Positions 10,732 through 24,355 of a stretch of DNA of 64,000 bases are shown piece after piece; position 1 is the first letter of the stretch; each line of letters begins with the position of its first letter. The DNA lies in assembly GCA_036365515.1 (NCBI GenBank), contig CM070874.1, positions 208,438,297 to 208,502,296 on the forward strand. Reading direction: 5' to 3'. The translations under genes were made by a program, and so were the position numbers. Below the pieces are notes generated by a model. That model did no database searches. It was given only the letters and a program-made list of their open reading frames with translations, and was not told the origin of the DNA. The stretch comes from Torymus aiolomorphi (lineage: Eukaryota; Arthropoda; Insecta; Hymenoptera; Torymidae).

Positions 10732-11696
10732 CTCTTAACTAAACTAACAAAAACTTATTGACATTAATGTATACTTGAATTCTAAAATTTATAATAAACA
10801 AAACTAGATCAGTTATAATTGACGTATCTGCTAACTATATAATAATTCTATTCTATAAACTAAACTAGATATATTATAATAAGCAAAGTTTAAAAGAAGA
10901 ATATTTCCTATTGTTATTTACCATGAAAATAATTAAAAGTACAGTCGTAGAAATATCATCTACGTGAGAAAGAAAAATAGCGCAAGCGTGGGTGGTAGAA
11001 AATGCTGTAAAACGAGTGGAAGAGAGAGACGGGAACAGACGCCGTCGTGTGTAATCGTAGGGTTTCCCTGGTTTATCAGTTTTGGAGTGGCTGAGTATGC
11101 CGATGCGTGCTCGCGGCCCGGGAAAGTTATCGCTTGCAGATGTTGGGGTCTTAAACACTAAAGCTTGGGAAAGCAAAGAGAGGAACCTTAATCGCGGCCT
11201 ACTCGGAAAACTCGGATCTGGCTAGCGTTTGCTGAGGACTATCGTAAAAGAAAGGAAACGAAAAAAACTTTACGACACACGGCGAAGAAGGAAGCATTGT
11301 ATCCTTACATTGAGCATGCTCGCGTTTGGGTCGAGAAGAAAAATATGACCTGGGTGTTCTTTTGACGAGTAAAACTGTGCCGCTATTCAGATTTCTAATT
11401 TTCATGGTATTATTTATATTATTATATATTTTTTTTTTTATTTAATATTAAAAACGGCCGGATGTAACATAGCCATTTAAAATTTGGCCAGTAATAAGTA
11501 CTTATCTAATAAAAGTTATTCCCCCGTTGATTGATGATACATGAACAAATGAATTCTTCTTATCACCTGTTGACTACTTGAGATCTTTGAAATATATTTA
11601 TATTATTAATAACTAATTTTAAACTAACTCACGACGATATGATAACATTTATGTAACATCTGTGTGTAAGGTTAGGTCGTCGTCCCCTAGACACGG

Positions 11697-11776
<80 letters not shown>

Positions 11777-12234
11777 GAAAAGGAAACCGGAAGTGGGAAG
11801 AAAACTAGGTCTGACGATGAGAAATGGAGAACTAGAAAATCCGAAACCAGACAAAATTTGTCACTATTTAATATAAAGATATTAAATGATATTATATATA
11901 ATATGAGAACATCTTTTTACATGAAACTTTTTGTGCAACATAGTATAGCCACATAACATGTTATTATTTTAAATTTAAGTTAAATAAAAGCGATTGAAAA
12001 TTGCAGTAAATATTAGAAATTCTCGGTCAGGCATTTAAATGTATATGTAGCACGGGTCGCTCCTTCAGGCTTCTTCTATACTTGCCTTCGGAGCGCTCCC
12101 GCGCTCCTTGATTATTCTTTTTTTTTTGTTGCACTCCAACGTTGCAAACTTCAGACCCATGCCTTCAAGGGGCCCACTAGAGATTCAGACATGTGTCTCA
12201 GGGTTTTTCTGAATGGGTTGTATTTTTTTTCTAC
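10731..12234. other. Non-coding DNA with a GC-richer island and (TA)n tract
   Basis: No supported gene. 10960-11360 is GC-richer than its surroundings but shows no domain or splice logic. A (TA)n tract covers about 11699-11771. 11490-11660 and 12050-12115 are repeated in degenerate form at 35785-35890 and 36118-36175, so both places carry copies of one dispersed repeat family. Confidence 0.45.
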
Positions 12235-13206
12235 AAGCCATACAATCCTTCAATTTTTTAGGGTTGTCAAGGATTTTTCACATTTACAATGCAATGCGAT
12301 TGATTTTAATTTCGAACAAAAAATAATGCACGTTGTGCATCAGTTGGTATGTTTCCTGCAAAAAAGAAAACATCATTTATAAAATCTTTATGTATTCACT
12401 AATACTATAATTTTGTTTTCATATAAAGAAAACAGTGTTGTGCATCAAATAACAATTTATTACCCAAATATCGACTGAAAAACATAGTTTTTTAATATTT
12501 TCTTGCAAAACAGGTTCAGCTTTCTTTAATAATATAATACCTAATGTTAGATGGATACCTTCTACTGAATAAACAAGCCTTTTTTACAATTTTCAAATAT
12601 TCTTAGAATAAATACACGGAAAACAATATTTCTTGCTTCTCTAACTTATTTCTGTTAATATTTTTAAAATTTTGTGAAAGGTTTTTCCAATCAGATTGAC
12701 GGGCTGTAACATAATAAAATAAATACAAGGTATTCAGATTTTCAAGAAGATAAGCATTCATTTTCTAGATTACATTGCACTTATGTTACAGACCATCAAT
12801 CTAACTGGAAAAACCTTTTTCAAAATTATAGAAATATTAACAGAAATAACTTAGAGGAAAAAGAGTTTATTCATCAAGTGACCATTTAACATTAGGAATT
12901 ATATTATTAAAGAAAGCTGAACCTGTTTTGCAAGAAAATAATAAAACACTAAGTTTTTCAGTCGATATTCGGGCAATAAATTGTTATTTGATGCACAACA
13001 CTGTTACTCAATTATTTATATGAAAAAAAAATTATTATTAGTGAAAACATACAGTTTTTATAAATGATGTTTTCTTTTTTGAAGGAAACATACCAACTGA
13101 TGCACAACGTGCATTATTTTTTGTTGGAGATTAAAATCGATCGCATTGCATTGTAAATGTGAAAGATCATTGACAATCCTACAAAATTGAAGGATTGTAT
13201 GGCCTT
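12235..13206. repeat. Foldback element, ~970 bp imperfect palindrome
   Basis: The sequence from about 12235 to 12690 reappears as its reverse complement from about 12785 to 13206, around a short central spacer. Matching landmarks include the outer ACAATCCTTCAAT block, the CAATGCAATGCGAT block, the GCACGTTGTGCATCAGTTGG block and the GGTTCAGCTTTCTTTAATAA block. No transposase frame is present. It fits a non-autonomous foldback or MITE and, if transcribed, would form a long hairpin RNA. Target duplications are unclear. Confidence 0.85.
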
Positions 13207-14137
13207 GTTTATCATTATGCATTTAGCATTATGCTGCATTCAATATTGCAAATAAAATATTTAATCAGAAAGAAACAAGAGGGAGGTTACTGAAATAACA
13301 TGGTGAGCAGAAGAAGACAAAAAAAGGACAGACACTTCGATGTAACCTAAAGACCGTCATTTCTCAAAACACATATTTTCTCTGCCACAGAATAGAGGAA
13401 TGAAGCACTGATCATCAACACTAAGACACACGAACACTCTGAAGTTCTGAAGACACAGCAAAGATGCATTGGACACTGCCCCTATTGGTACACTGAGAGT
13501 ACCCACTGAACTCCCTGCAGAGATTTCCGCCTCCCAAAATGTAGTTAAGTTTCAGCTGATATACATAAGGGAACACCAGCAAGCAATACATTCATGAACA
13601 GGAAGAGTGGCTACATTAACAGTTGCGGAAACATCGTCAGCATGGCACACTAATTTCATTGGAGCACTACTGAGAGGTGCACGCTTGAGTTGTGATAATT
13701 GATACCTTAAGCGGTCGGGCAGAAGCCCGGTCATCGTCATGTTCAAACTCCAAAGCTACTTCAAATATTAATTGTATAGGTATACCGTCCAGCAACCTGT
13801 CAATACAAAAACAATCTGATCAGCTGAACAGCCGGGAGGTTTTGTAGCACACTACAATTTACTTAGGAGACACGTTTGCTTGGCTGCTCCTGCTGCGCTG
13901 ATGCGACGAGGAATACCAAATCGTCAGCGTCCTGAATCGATGGTATTACCTATCTGTCCGGAAGAAAAATGCCTATACATATGCCGGTGTCAAGGTTCCC
14001 TGCGACACTGTAATAACTTGCCCCACTTCGCGGTCGTATACACCTATACCTATATATACGACCGTGACCTACTTACGCTGTTACAGTTATACAGCACATG
14101 CCTGCCACAGCGACCGCAGTGTCACAGCTGTCTATTT
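13207..14137. other. Non-coding DNA, no feature recognised
   Basis: No supported coding region. Short open frames at 13552-13746 (minus) and 13880-14383 (plus) lack domains, and the second runs into GT repeats. Confidence 0.4.
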
Positions 14138-14234
14138 TGTGTGTGTGTCTGTGTGTGTGTGTGTGTGTGTGTGCGTGTGTGCGTCCGTACCTGTGTGTGT
14201 GTGTGTATATCTCACACACACACATACACACACC
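14138..14234. repeat. (GT)n/(CA)n microsatellite
   Basis: An imperfect GT tract passes at about 14210 into an imperfect CACA tract, so the region can fold on itself. Open frames through it are artefacts of the repeat. Confidence 0.9.
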
Positions 14235-14307
14235 CGGAACGCATGCGCACACAGATGAGGCCGCGGCCATACAGTCACCAGAGAGTCACCACTGGCAAAT
14301 TTATGGC

Positions 14308-14665
14308 AAGTAAGAGTGAATGTACATACATCCAACCCGAAGGGATTCTGCCCGAACGTACCTGCTCAGTTTCAGAATGCTGAAATCCCATTGGCCGATT
14401 CCAATTTAAGTTTAATGGTTACACTCGAATTGTCCAATGATATTGAAGGATTTTGAAACTGAGCAGGCACGTTCGGACAGAATACCTTCGGGTTCGGTGT
14501 ACATAAGCGCTGCGCTGCGCTGAGCTAAGTTGCGACCTGTCTCTTGTAGACCTCTTAGCTGATTGATCACTGTTTAGAAACCAACTGACCAGCAACGAAG
14601 TCGACAAGAAGCGAGTTGCAGCTTAGCTCGGTGTAGAGCAGCACGGCGCTTATGTACATTCACTA
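14308..14665. repeat. Nested inverted repeat (foldback)
   Basis: Inner arms: 14326-14395 is the approximate reverse complement of 14405-14500, sharing the CGAAC(G)TxCCTGCTCAGTTT block. Outer arms: GTACATAAGCGC near 14501 pairs with GCGCTTATGTAC near 14647, and a GTGAATGTACAT block near 14312 pairs with ATGTACATTCAC near 14653. Structure and size suit a composite or nested MITE. No coding content. Confidence 0.65.
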
Positions 14666-14796
14666 TAAGAGTAGATGCTTATCTACATTCACTCATAATC
14701 GGCGTCCGCATTCGCAACGCCTTAGAGTCATTCTACACGGTACCTATGCCTGATACCGGCACTATATACATCGTAAAATACTAGACATGTATCCTA

Positions 14797-16375
<1,579 letters not shown>

Positions 16376-16473
16376 GCAAAACATAAGTATGACATATTCC
16401 ATTTCTTCATCTTGTTAATTTTCATTTGTCTCTGCCGATGTTTTTTCTAGCTGTGACTAACAGTAGTACCCAG

Positions 16474-17565
16474 TGTAACGTCCGTGTTACAATGTCGCGA
16501 AAACGATAAAGTTAACGCGATAAATGTTCCAGTTTCGGTTTACGCCTACACGTAATAACCACGGGAGAAGGAACGCGTGAAAATAGTTAATCGGACAGGT
16601 AAATTAAACAATGATAATTCGCGATACCAATTAAGCGGCAAGCGACAGCGTCAGCGAACAATTAGAGTGACAGAGAAAGGGAAAGGATATCGATCTTCAG
16701 AGTTACTTACTTTGGGGTGGTTGCGGTTGGCTCGTTCTCTCAGTTAGCCCTCGTCAGTCTCAGGACCCAAACGCAGCGGGCGATTCAAATGGCAGAAGGA
16801 GAGGATCGTAGAAATAAAGTAACTCTCAAAAATGCAATTGTGTGATGTTTATTAATTGCATAAAGTTACGTTTAAACTGTTACACACTGATTGTAGTCGA
16901 GATATAATATCAACAATTATTCGCGAGACTACAATCAGAGAAGCTTGACAAATATTTTAAGTTAATTCCACACGAAAATATTCTAAGTCAATTATACTCG
17001 AAATTATTCTAAGTAAATTCTGCTCGAAAATATTCTAAGTAAATTCTGCTCGAAAATATTCTAAGTTAATTCTGCTCGAAAATATTCTAAGTCAGAATAC
17101 AAAATGTCGAAAATTATTCTAAGTCCAATTGTTACAATTAAATAGTCGTCGGTCAAGGGCTTCGCCCTTCGAAACAAAAAGAACAAAAGCTTCTGCCTCG
17201 AGTGGAGGCGCGTCGCGGCTTTTATACCCGCGCATGTATCTAAGGCAGATGCAAAGGTAAGGGAGTGTAGGGTATCTCATCTTTTGCATGGGGTGGCAAG
17301 GACGCGGGTGGGGAACTCGGGTTCGAATGTGGCGCTGCCAAGGACAAGGGTTGGATCGATAGGCGGTACGAATACGGGTAAGGTAGGATTCGTTACCATG
17401 CGAACTGTGGCTCACGTAGGTAACCCAGTTGCTACCATGTGGCACCACTGACAGGAAAGAGGATCATTGTAACATGAAGGAAAAAAAAAGTTGTAGGGTA
17501 GTAAGGATAGATGGTAGCACGGGTGTCAAAAGTGTGAGTAGCGTTCAGTCATGCTCGACATGACA
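16474..17565 (-). repeat. Gypsy-B 3' LTR (1092 bp)
   Basis: On the minus strand it begins TGTCATG, two bases after a polypurine tract, and ends ACGTTACA. It contains a tandem array of about 30-bp units around AAATATTCTAAGT at 16945-17120. A minus-strand open frame at 17119-17448 lies wholly within the LTR and is not treated as a gene. Confidence 0.85.
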
Positions 17566-17567
17566 CG

Positions 17568-17580
17568 TCCCCCCCCAAAG
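17568..17580 (-). other. Polypurine tract of Gypsy-B
   Basis: The minus strand reads CTTTGGGGGGGGA, followed by CG and the TG start of the 3' LTR. This fixes the LTR boundary at 17565. Confidence 0.8.
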
Positions 17581-20554
17581 ACGTGCGCTGCGGGGCGGCG
17601 CTTGCTGGTCCCTCCGTCCAAGTGTCGCAATTTTAACATACGCTGTATGTCTGATTGTCTTCGAAGCCTTCCTTTCCAAACTTTAGGTGCAAGATGTAAC
17701 CTCTTTCTGTTCGCTCTGTCTTAGCCTGCTTAGTAGCGGGCGAGGTAAGTAGTCGTCTTTCCATTCCACGACTTCCTCGTCCTCGGTAAATTTGAAAGCG
17801 TATCCATGATTATTAAGCTCGTTTAGTCAACGCATATTCCCTCTCTTGCCATGCCAATGGACCGGTCGTCAGTATTGGACAGTAGCTTTCAGGCATCTCC
17901 TCCTTTGAACAAATTAACAGTTGCCTTATTATGAGCGGATGCAGTTGCCTCCTGTTCATCGCCGCGCCTTGGTTCTCTTTCACTGTGGCCATACATGAGT
18001 CGTACCACAGCGAACCACAGAAAAATAATTCGCAGCAGCCTAAACTGCAGACGGTTGCCTCTGGTTGTTCCCTTCGGTTCCCGCTCGCCGACTTCAATGT
18101 TTGCCTTTGGAGTGCGTCTACCTTGCTCTATTAGATTTGTGTTACTTCCACATACCTCATAACAACGGCAGTTCGTCAGATAAAGTGAATCCGTAAGGCT
18201 ATGCGTATTCCCTTTGGTCGTTGACGTCCAAGGTCGTTACATTGCTTGAAGTTCACGATGAGACTCCACCATAGCTGAGCGACGGCATCAAGTCGTACGA
18301 CCTTCGCTGTGTCGGTGATTACTAAGTATTGGCGGGCAAAGTGTAGTGTCGTAAGGTTGCAATGGGGACGCTGTGGCTGCCACAATAGCTGGCGAATGAA
18401 TACTCCCTCGACCGCTTGGTTTCAATTTGGATGGGATAGGAATATTAGTAAAAAAAAAGGAAAATTGGAAGGAAAGTATCGTACCCTAATCGACTTTTTC
18501 TTTACTGACAATTTTCCTCTACCCAAGTTTACAAATTCCCTATTGATAATTTTTATACTAAAATTCATAATTTTTATACCATATAACAATGCCATATTTA
18601 TTTTCTTCCCCCCTATACTGGCGTTGGAGATGTGTTCGCCTCGCTTAATTCTGAGTAATACGATACCCTTACAAAATTCCAACGCAAAGTAGAGTAATAC
18701 AGTACTTCTATACGGAATTGCGATCCAAAACTTAATTTTAATCTTTATTTTCAAGTAAGCGAAAGACTAAAGAGATAAATATTTCTTCAAAGCTAACAAT
18801 AATCAGAATAAGAAATACAGAAAGTATTATGTATAACAAATCTTTTGTTGAAATCTCATTTCGGAAGTTAATCACATGAACACTATGCTAATTTTCGAAG
18901 TTTTATTTAATAGATAATTCTATGTGCAAGTTTCATTTCACATTAGGTAAGTACCACAATGTCCCAGTCGTTATAGACATCGTTGAATTCCACACATTCG
19001 TCAATTCGCATTCTACAATTCTTTGGAAATTTAATTATTTGACAGTCCGAAATCGGAATTTTATAAACTTTCCGGAATAAGCAACTTCTAACCTAAATTC
19101 GCTTACAGTCGAAATAAGCCATAACCCATTCTTTTGAAAATAACGCTCTTTTCTTTGTGAAAACTATATGTCACCTATATGATAAATTATCATAATTAGT
19201 TTTTGATAAGATCATTTTCTCACAAGACATAAGATTTTTAACATAACACTGATTTTCACAAAAAAAGCATTTCTTTCATTACATATTCTTTCATTGATTT
19301 AAGCATAAATAACAGTTGCCTATATCAGCCACTATCATAAGTATAGTCCGCTTGCAGTTGTATAATAAACTCGATTAGTGTTTTGTTATCCGGATTTAGT
19401 CTGAAAAACTAGAAAAGATTGCATTGCGTACACAAAAAGAAGGGTCCCTATTTGTAAAAGGTACAACCAGTTCAATACATAATTCACTACTTACACTATA
19501 TTTACTTTCACAACGCAAACGAATAAAATAGATCGAACTTTTGATAGAAAAAACTGTAAAGCTAAACTTTTCGTATCTCTTATACTTAGCAGTGATTTAT
19601 TTAATTCCGCCGATGTAAACGAACAGCACCTTTTGGCGATCCAGTAAATCGCATAAGTTCGATACGAGCTGTTTAGTTTTGAATACAATATGCATTAACG
19701 CGTATAAATTTTTCAAGCTAAAGTCAAGATTGACTTCTGTTTTTGTATTTTCCAATCAGAAATTCTTTTACTTTATTATCCAACCTTTCAAACTATTTTG
19801 CCATAGCCGTTCTCTCGCTTGCGTAATCATTCTCTATTATACAAATATAGGTTCTTTTTCACCGTCATAATTTTGACCTTGTCGTCTCGCGAAGTCCACA
19901 TTGCCCTAATAATTTCTTTACAATTTTCTAACAAATAGCTGTAGGTGGTACATTGTACTCCTCCCCCTTGAGACAACGGCAAGGTCATTAAATAACTCAC
20001 TCTTTTTCAAATTATTAGTTAGTGCGCCTAAACTATACAAATCTACCTATATCTAAGATTTTTATTACGTAAGTTATCGTGTTATCGGATTCATCTAATT
20101 GCTGATACGCGTCTTGTAAAGTAATTTTTCTTCATCCAATTTCGCTGGTTTAAATTACATACTGGTACAAATTCGCATTTTCAAATGCCAGTCCCGGATT
20201 GGTGTCGATTGCATAATAGTAAAGTAGCCCATCCCTTGCGCGGATGCTAGAAAGGACAGCAGAAATCCGGTGACTTCGATTAATAGTTTGACGTCCACTG
20301 CTGCTCGCTTTAAATTACCATTTGTTCTAAAAAATTTCAAAAGAACTAAGTTGAAACTGCTAAGAATTAAAAACCCATTGTGTGTACAATTTTGAAGAAT
20401 CTTTATCTGCAAACATGAAAGTAATATGTTATCTTTATTAGTCCGAAAACTGGTTTCAATTTCAAAGTTGTTGCAAGAATGAACAGCAACGTCCTCATCT
20501 GTAAACATGAATAAAAATGTTAACTTTCTAACTTACGTTAAGCTTAACTTTTTA
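17581..20554 (-). pseudogene. Gypsy-B region between pol and 3' LTR, possible env remnant
   Basis: About 3 kb lie between the integrase stop and the polypurine tract, enough for the envelope-type third gene of some insect Gypsy elements. Only short broken minus-strand frames exist. The frame at 20155-20508 contains a hydrophobic stretch with a signal-peptide-like end (GFLLSFLASAQG), and the frame at 17813-18097 has several cysteines. No fusion peptide, protease site or transmembrane anchor was identified. Position supports a degraded env; sequence evidence is weak. Confidence 0.3.
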
Positions 20555-20557
20555 TTC

Positions 20558-22576
20558 TTACAAGCTTTCGGAATCTGCGTGCGGATTAATATGCGACAAG
20601 CGTAAGCGATTACTATGCACGACTTTGGTCTTATTTTCCTTAATTTGAATTTTTACATTGCCGTTTTCCCAGATTTCAATTATTAAGTAAGGGCCTGAAT
20701 ATTGATTTTCAAATTTATGCGGTTTTGGCCCGCTCTGCAACCACACAAAATCGCCTATTTTGAAATTCTTATGATTTGATTTTTTATCATAATATTCTTT
20801 AGCTCTTTGTTTAGCCGATAATAGTTTTTCTTGTGCGGTTCTTTGGAGAAAACTCAATCTTTCGACCAAAGTTGTCATGTACCCCGCGTAAGTAGGCAAT
20901 AAATCTTCCGGCTCTAAGGGGTCGCTCGAGCGCACTCTCGCCAGGCGTCCGAACACTAACTCGAACGGAGTATGCTGGGTTCCTTCATGTTTGCCCGTGT
21001 TGAAATTAAACATTGCTAACTCAACCCACTCGTCCCAATCTAAATGTTTCGTGGCAAACATTTTCAAAAATTCACTAAGTGGCGAGTGCGAGAGCTCTAA
21101 AGAGCCGTTAGATTGAGGGTGAAAAGCGGTAATTTTTACTTGCTTAATTTTAAATCGTTTTGCAACGCGCTTAACTAATTTACTAAGAAAATTGGTGCCT
21201 TGATCGGTAAGCATAGCTTGCGGCGCGCCAAAAGTGCAAATAAAGCGTTTGATAGAAGCATCTGCTACAGTAATGGCAGTCTGGTCTTTTAAAGGGACTC
21301 CCACCGAGAATTTTGTAAATTGATCCTGCATAGTTAAAATGTACTCGGATTCGTCTTTAATTCTCGGTAACGGTCCTACGATGTCCAAACTAACCGTGAA
21401 AAATGGAATACACGGGTGGTCCGTTATAATCATTTTCTGTTTTGTTTTGACCCGCACTAATTTTTTAAGCTGGCAAGGAACGCATTTTTGAATGAAGGCT
21501 TGTATGTTCTCCTTTAAATGCTCCCACTGATATTTATATTTTATTCTATTCAAAGTTTTAGTTACTCCTTTGTGTCCACCCGCCGCCGAACAATGAGCTT
21601 CGTGAATTATATCCGCTATTTTACTCGGCTCCGGGTGCTGTATGAGTCCACGGCATATAATTATTTTAACACTATTATTACCTAATTCACGTCTTAAAGA
21701 GGCCAAAATATCTTTAAACTCAACATTTTCGATATTACTGCTCCTAGCCATACTAAAAGAAGCAATTTGATTAATATCTAAAAATTTTGCTAACTTCCTA
21801 AGTAACTGGGCCAAAATTTCTAAGGTATCCCATAAACTATTTTTACCTTTGCCCCTAAGTGGTAATACAAAATGCATTTTTTTATTGGCCTTAATGATTT
21901 TAGGCTCTCCCGTTACTAAATTCTCGAAATGCGGAAGCTTCCCTAAATCCTTTAATTGCCTAGACCCCTCATCGAGCGGTTCTCCGTCCGTGCTCACAAA
22001 ATAAAGGTAACTATCCTTCCTCATAAACAATTTCTCTCTACAATAGATTATATTGTCTTGAGGACCGACCGCTTTCAGCGCGACACTTTTTTCATTGACC
22101 GCGTCCTCGTCCCTGAAAGTCATGTCGGAAAAGGGACCTTTAAACACCGAGATGTTGTCGCGCCCGGATGCTTCCCGGCACGCGAGCTCTCCTGACATAA
22201 CCGTTTGCTCACTTTCCTCGGGCGCGAACGCAGAGCCAGATGGCGAGATTGGTCTGTGCAGCGTTTCTTTTTTATTGCTATCCGCAGCTTGCGGTACGAG
22301 AGACGCAGACGTCTCCTTATCTTCGACAAAGGACGCGCATTCCTGAACCTCTTCGACCGCGGGGGCTTCCTTTCTTTTACGCGGCGCGAGAGCTTTAATG
22401 GCTTGCTTATACTTTTCAGTGGCTTGGCGGCCCGCACGCTTACGCGTGGCCATTGCATCAAGGTGGGCGCGCCGTCCCCCTGCTGGGTTTGCCGTTCCTG
22501 GGGCGGCTCTACTGTCTGTTCGCCAGCGACAGCATGGCGCCCCTCTCCCCCTATGCTGACTTGTGTAGCTACGCAT
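20558..22576 (-). CDS. Gypsy-B integrase
   Basis: C-terminal Pol section of about 670 residues. It holds an H-x-H...C-x2-C finger (GGHKGVTKTL, then CVPCQ), a catalytic core with D in SLDIVGPLP, D in LTDQGTNF and E in GSLELSHS, and a SGPYLIIEI segment matching the GPY/F domain. The first 100 or so codons overlap the end of the RT-RNase H frame; one shift near 22470 is needed to join them. The sequence before the finger is a long Glu/Ala/Lys-rich spacer. No stop interrupts the integrase itself. Confidence 0.88.
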   Translation of the reverse strand: MRSYTSQHRGRGAPCCRWRTDSRAAPGTANPAGGRRAHLDAMATRKRAGRQATEKYKQAIKALAPRKRKEAPAVEEVQECASFVEDKETSASLVPQAADSNKKETLHRPISPSGSAFAPEESEQTVMSGELACREASGRDNISVFKGPFSDMTFRDEDAVNEKSVALKAVGPQDNIIYCREKLFMRKDSYLYFVSTDGEPLDEGSRQLKDLGKLPHFENLVTGEPKIIKANKKMHFVLPLRGKGKNSLWDTLEILAQLLRKLAKFLDINQIASFSMARSSNIENVEFKDILASLRRELGNNSVKIIICRGLIQHPEPSKIADIIHEAHCSAAGGHKGVTKTLNRIKYKYQWEHLKENIQAFIQKCVPCQLKKLVRVKTKQKMIITDHPCIPFFTVSLDIVGPLPRIKDESEYILTMQDQFTKFSVGVPLKDQTAITVADASIKRFICTFGAPQAMLTDQGTNFLSKLVKRVAKRFKIKQVKITAFHPQSNGSLELSHSPLSEFLKMFATKHLDWDEWVELAMFNFNTGKHEGTQHTPFELVFGRLARVRSSDPLEPEDLLPTYAGYMTTLVERLSFLQRTAQEKLLSAKQRAKEYYDKKSNHKNFKIGDFVWLQSGPKPHKFENQYSGPYLIIEIWENGNVKIQIKENKTKVVHSNRLRLSHINPHADSESL

Positions 22577-23604
22577 ACTTTTTCTATAATCGGGTTGCGC
22601 GACAGTGCGTCCGCGTTCAGATTTAATTCACCCTTCTTATAGAGTACGTCGAATTGATAGTCTAAAAGTTTTAAACGCCAACGCGTGACTCTAGATCCTG
22701 GATCATTATGATTGTTCAACCAAACTAGCGGCCTGTGATCAGTAATTAAAGTGAATTTATTCCCGTATAAGTAAGGTCTGAATTGCGTAATAGCGTACAC
22801 GATTGCTAATGCTTCTTTTGAAAACTTACAATAATTCTTTTCTGCTTGATTCATCGCGCGCGACACAAAGGCTATGGGACGATCTTTTCCAATTTCTCCT
22901 TGCGATAAAACTGCCCCGATTGCGTACCCGCTAGCGTCGGTAGTTACTAAAAACTTTTCTTCGAAATGCGGATGCGCTAAAACCGGTGGTTCGCATAATT
23001 TATGACGGAGAGTCTCAAATGCCGTTTGCGCGTTCTCATCCCAAACAAAAAGTTGTTCTTTTCTAAGAAGGTCAGTTAAAGGCTTGGCTATTCGTGCAAA
23101 GCCATTAATAAATCGCCTATAATAACCAGCTAGTCCTAAAAATTGTTTAATATTTTTCTGATTTCTAGGCACTGGAAATTCTTTAACTGCTTTTAGTTTT
23201 TCCGGGTCCGGGCGTAAACCATCACCGTTAATTATATGTCCCAAATAATTAATTTCCGGTTTAAGAAATTCACATTTTTCCGGTTGCAAAACTAAATTAG
23301 CATGGCGCAGTTTTTCAAACAACTTCTCGATTGTTTTTATGTGCTCGTTAAAAGTTTTAGAGTAGACGCAAATGTCATCAAAAAAATGAACCACGTTTTT
23401 CATACCAGCAATTACTTTAAGAACGAGTGACAAAAATACCGGAGCGCTTGTCTTTAATCCAAAAGGCGATCTAACAAAATGAAATAAACCGAGCTCACAA
23501 GAAAAAGCTGTTTTTTCTCTGTCCTCAGCTTTAATTTTAATTTGATGATAACCCGCGTATAAATCGAAAACTGAGAAAAATTTGGCATCACCAAGCTGAT
23601 CCAA
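22120..23604 (-). CDS. Gypsy-B reverse transcriptase and RNase H
   Basis: RT palm and RNase H. The active site reads HFFDDICVYS (residues 74-77 of this frame), with Phe-Phe before the catalytic Asp pair. RNase H follows with TTDASGYAIGAVL, FSKEALAIVYAI and TDHRPLVWL. After RNase H the frame becomes basic low-complexity sequence, which is out-of-frame reading past the frameshift near 22470. Upstream, RT continues in another frame (23676-24350), and the joint is an A8 run at about 23690. Confidence 0.9.
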   Translation of the reverse strand: MDQLGDAKFFSVFDLYAGYHQIKIKAEDREKTAFSCELGLFHFVRSPFGLKTSAPVFLSLVLKVIAGMKNVVHFFDDICVYSKTFNEHIKTIEKLFEKLRHANLVLQPEKCEFLKPEINYLGHIINGDGLRPDPEKLKAVKEFPVPRNQKNIKQFLGLAGYYRRFINGFARIAKPLTDLLRKEQLFVWDENAQTAFETLRHKLCEPPVLAHPHFEEKFLVTTDASGYAIGAVLSQGEIGKDRPIAFVSRAMNQAEKNYCKFSKEALAIVYAITQFRPYLYGNKFTLITDHRPLVWLNNHNDPGSRVTRWRLKLLDYQFDVLYKKGELNLNADALSRNPIIEKVCVATQVSIGGEGRHAVAGEQTVEPPQERQTQQGDGAPTLMQWPRVSVRAAKPLKSISKPLKLSRRVKERKPPRSKRFRNARPLSKIRRRLRLSYRKLRIAIKKKRCTDQSRHLALRSRPRKVSKRLCQESSRAGKHPGATTSRCLKVPFPT

Positions 23605-23675
23605 AATATCCGCTATGTTCGGAACCGGATGATTGTAATCGGGTATAATGGCGTTTAACTTTCTAAAGTCTACTA

Positions 23676-24350
23676 CTACCCGAAATTTTTTTTGCCGTCG
23701 GGTCCCGGTTTTTTGTCAACGCAGAACACGGGCGCCGAGTAGGCACTTGTTGAAGGTTCGACGATGCCTTTCTCTAACATTTCTTTTACCTGCCTATTGA
23801 TCTCTTCTTTTAGAATAGGTGGGTGTCTAAATTGTTTAATTCTAATTGGAATATTCGTTGTTGTGGGTATTTCGTGTTCAATTACATTTGTCGCGGGCAT
23901 AATATCTCCCGCTAAATAAAATCGATCCGAAAATTTCACAAGGAGTGATTCAATTTCGGCTAATTGATTAGGTGACAAATGCTTAAGACGTAAAAGCTCT
24001 CTTAATTTAGTCACCCTCTCATTTCCTAAAAGGAAAACCGTGTCTGACATGCACATAATTTGATGGTCGCGTGGCTCCCCTATTTTATGGCTCCGCCTTT
24101 CTACCCTAATTTGGCTACTTAAGTGCGGAGGGTGAGGCCTATGCTTCCATACTGACCAGACTACTCCATTTATATTTCTTTTAATTTGTTGTAGCATCTG
24201 GCGTAAAGTGCATAACATGTCAGAGGTCACCTCGCCCTCCGACACGCGATACTCTCTCATTTTCTTAAAAATAGGAATGGCGGTGAAACAAGTAACATTT
24301 AAAGCGCAAGAGTATAAACGTAATAATGAACTACTTTTCCATGCTTGCAA
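23676..24350 (-). CDS. Gypsy-B N-terminal RT segment
   Basis: Covers the connector and RT N-terminus. It includes the KEEINRQVKEMLEKGIVEPS segment followed by SAYSAPVFCVDKK, typical of the start of Gypsy RT. It ends within an A8 run, where a one-base shift connects it to the frame at 23604. The first 120 residues are linker sequence without a recognised domain. Confidence 0.8.
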   Translation of the reverse strand: MQAWKSSSLLRLYSCALNVTCFTAIPIFKKMREYRVSEGEVTSDMLCTLRQMLQQIKRNINGVVWSVWKHRPHPPHLSSQIRVERRSHKIGEPRDHQIMCMSDTVFLLGNERVTKLRELLRLKHLSPNQLAEIESLLVKFSDRFYLAGDIMPATNVIEHEIPTTTNIPIRIKQFRHPPILKEEINRQVKEMLEKGIVEPSTSAYSAPVFCVDKKPGPDGKKNFG

Positions 24351-24355
24351 AAAGG

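Noticed and set aside
14064..14335. Frames with Cys-Val and Thr-His repeats
   Set aside because: Translations of the GT/CA microsatellite.
17119..17448. 109-codon minus-strand frame
   Set aside because: Entirely inside the Gypsy-B LTR and repeated in the other LTR (28551-28922) with changes.
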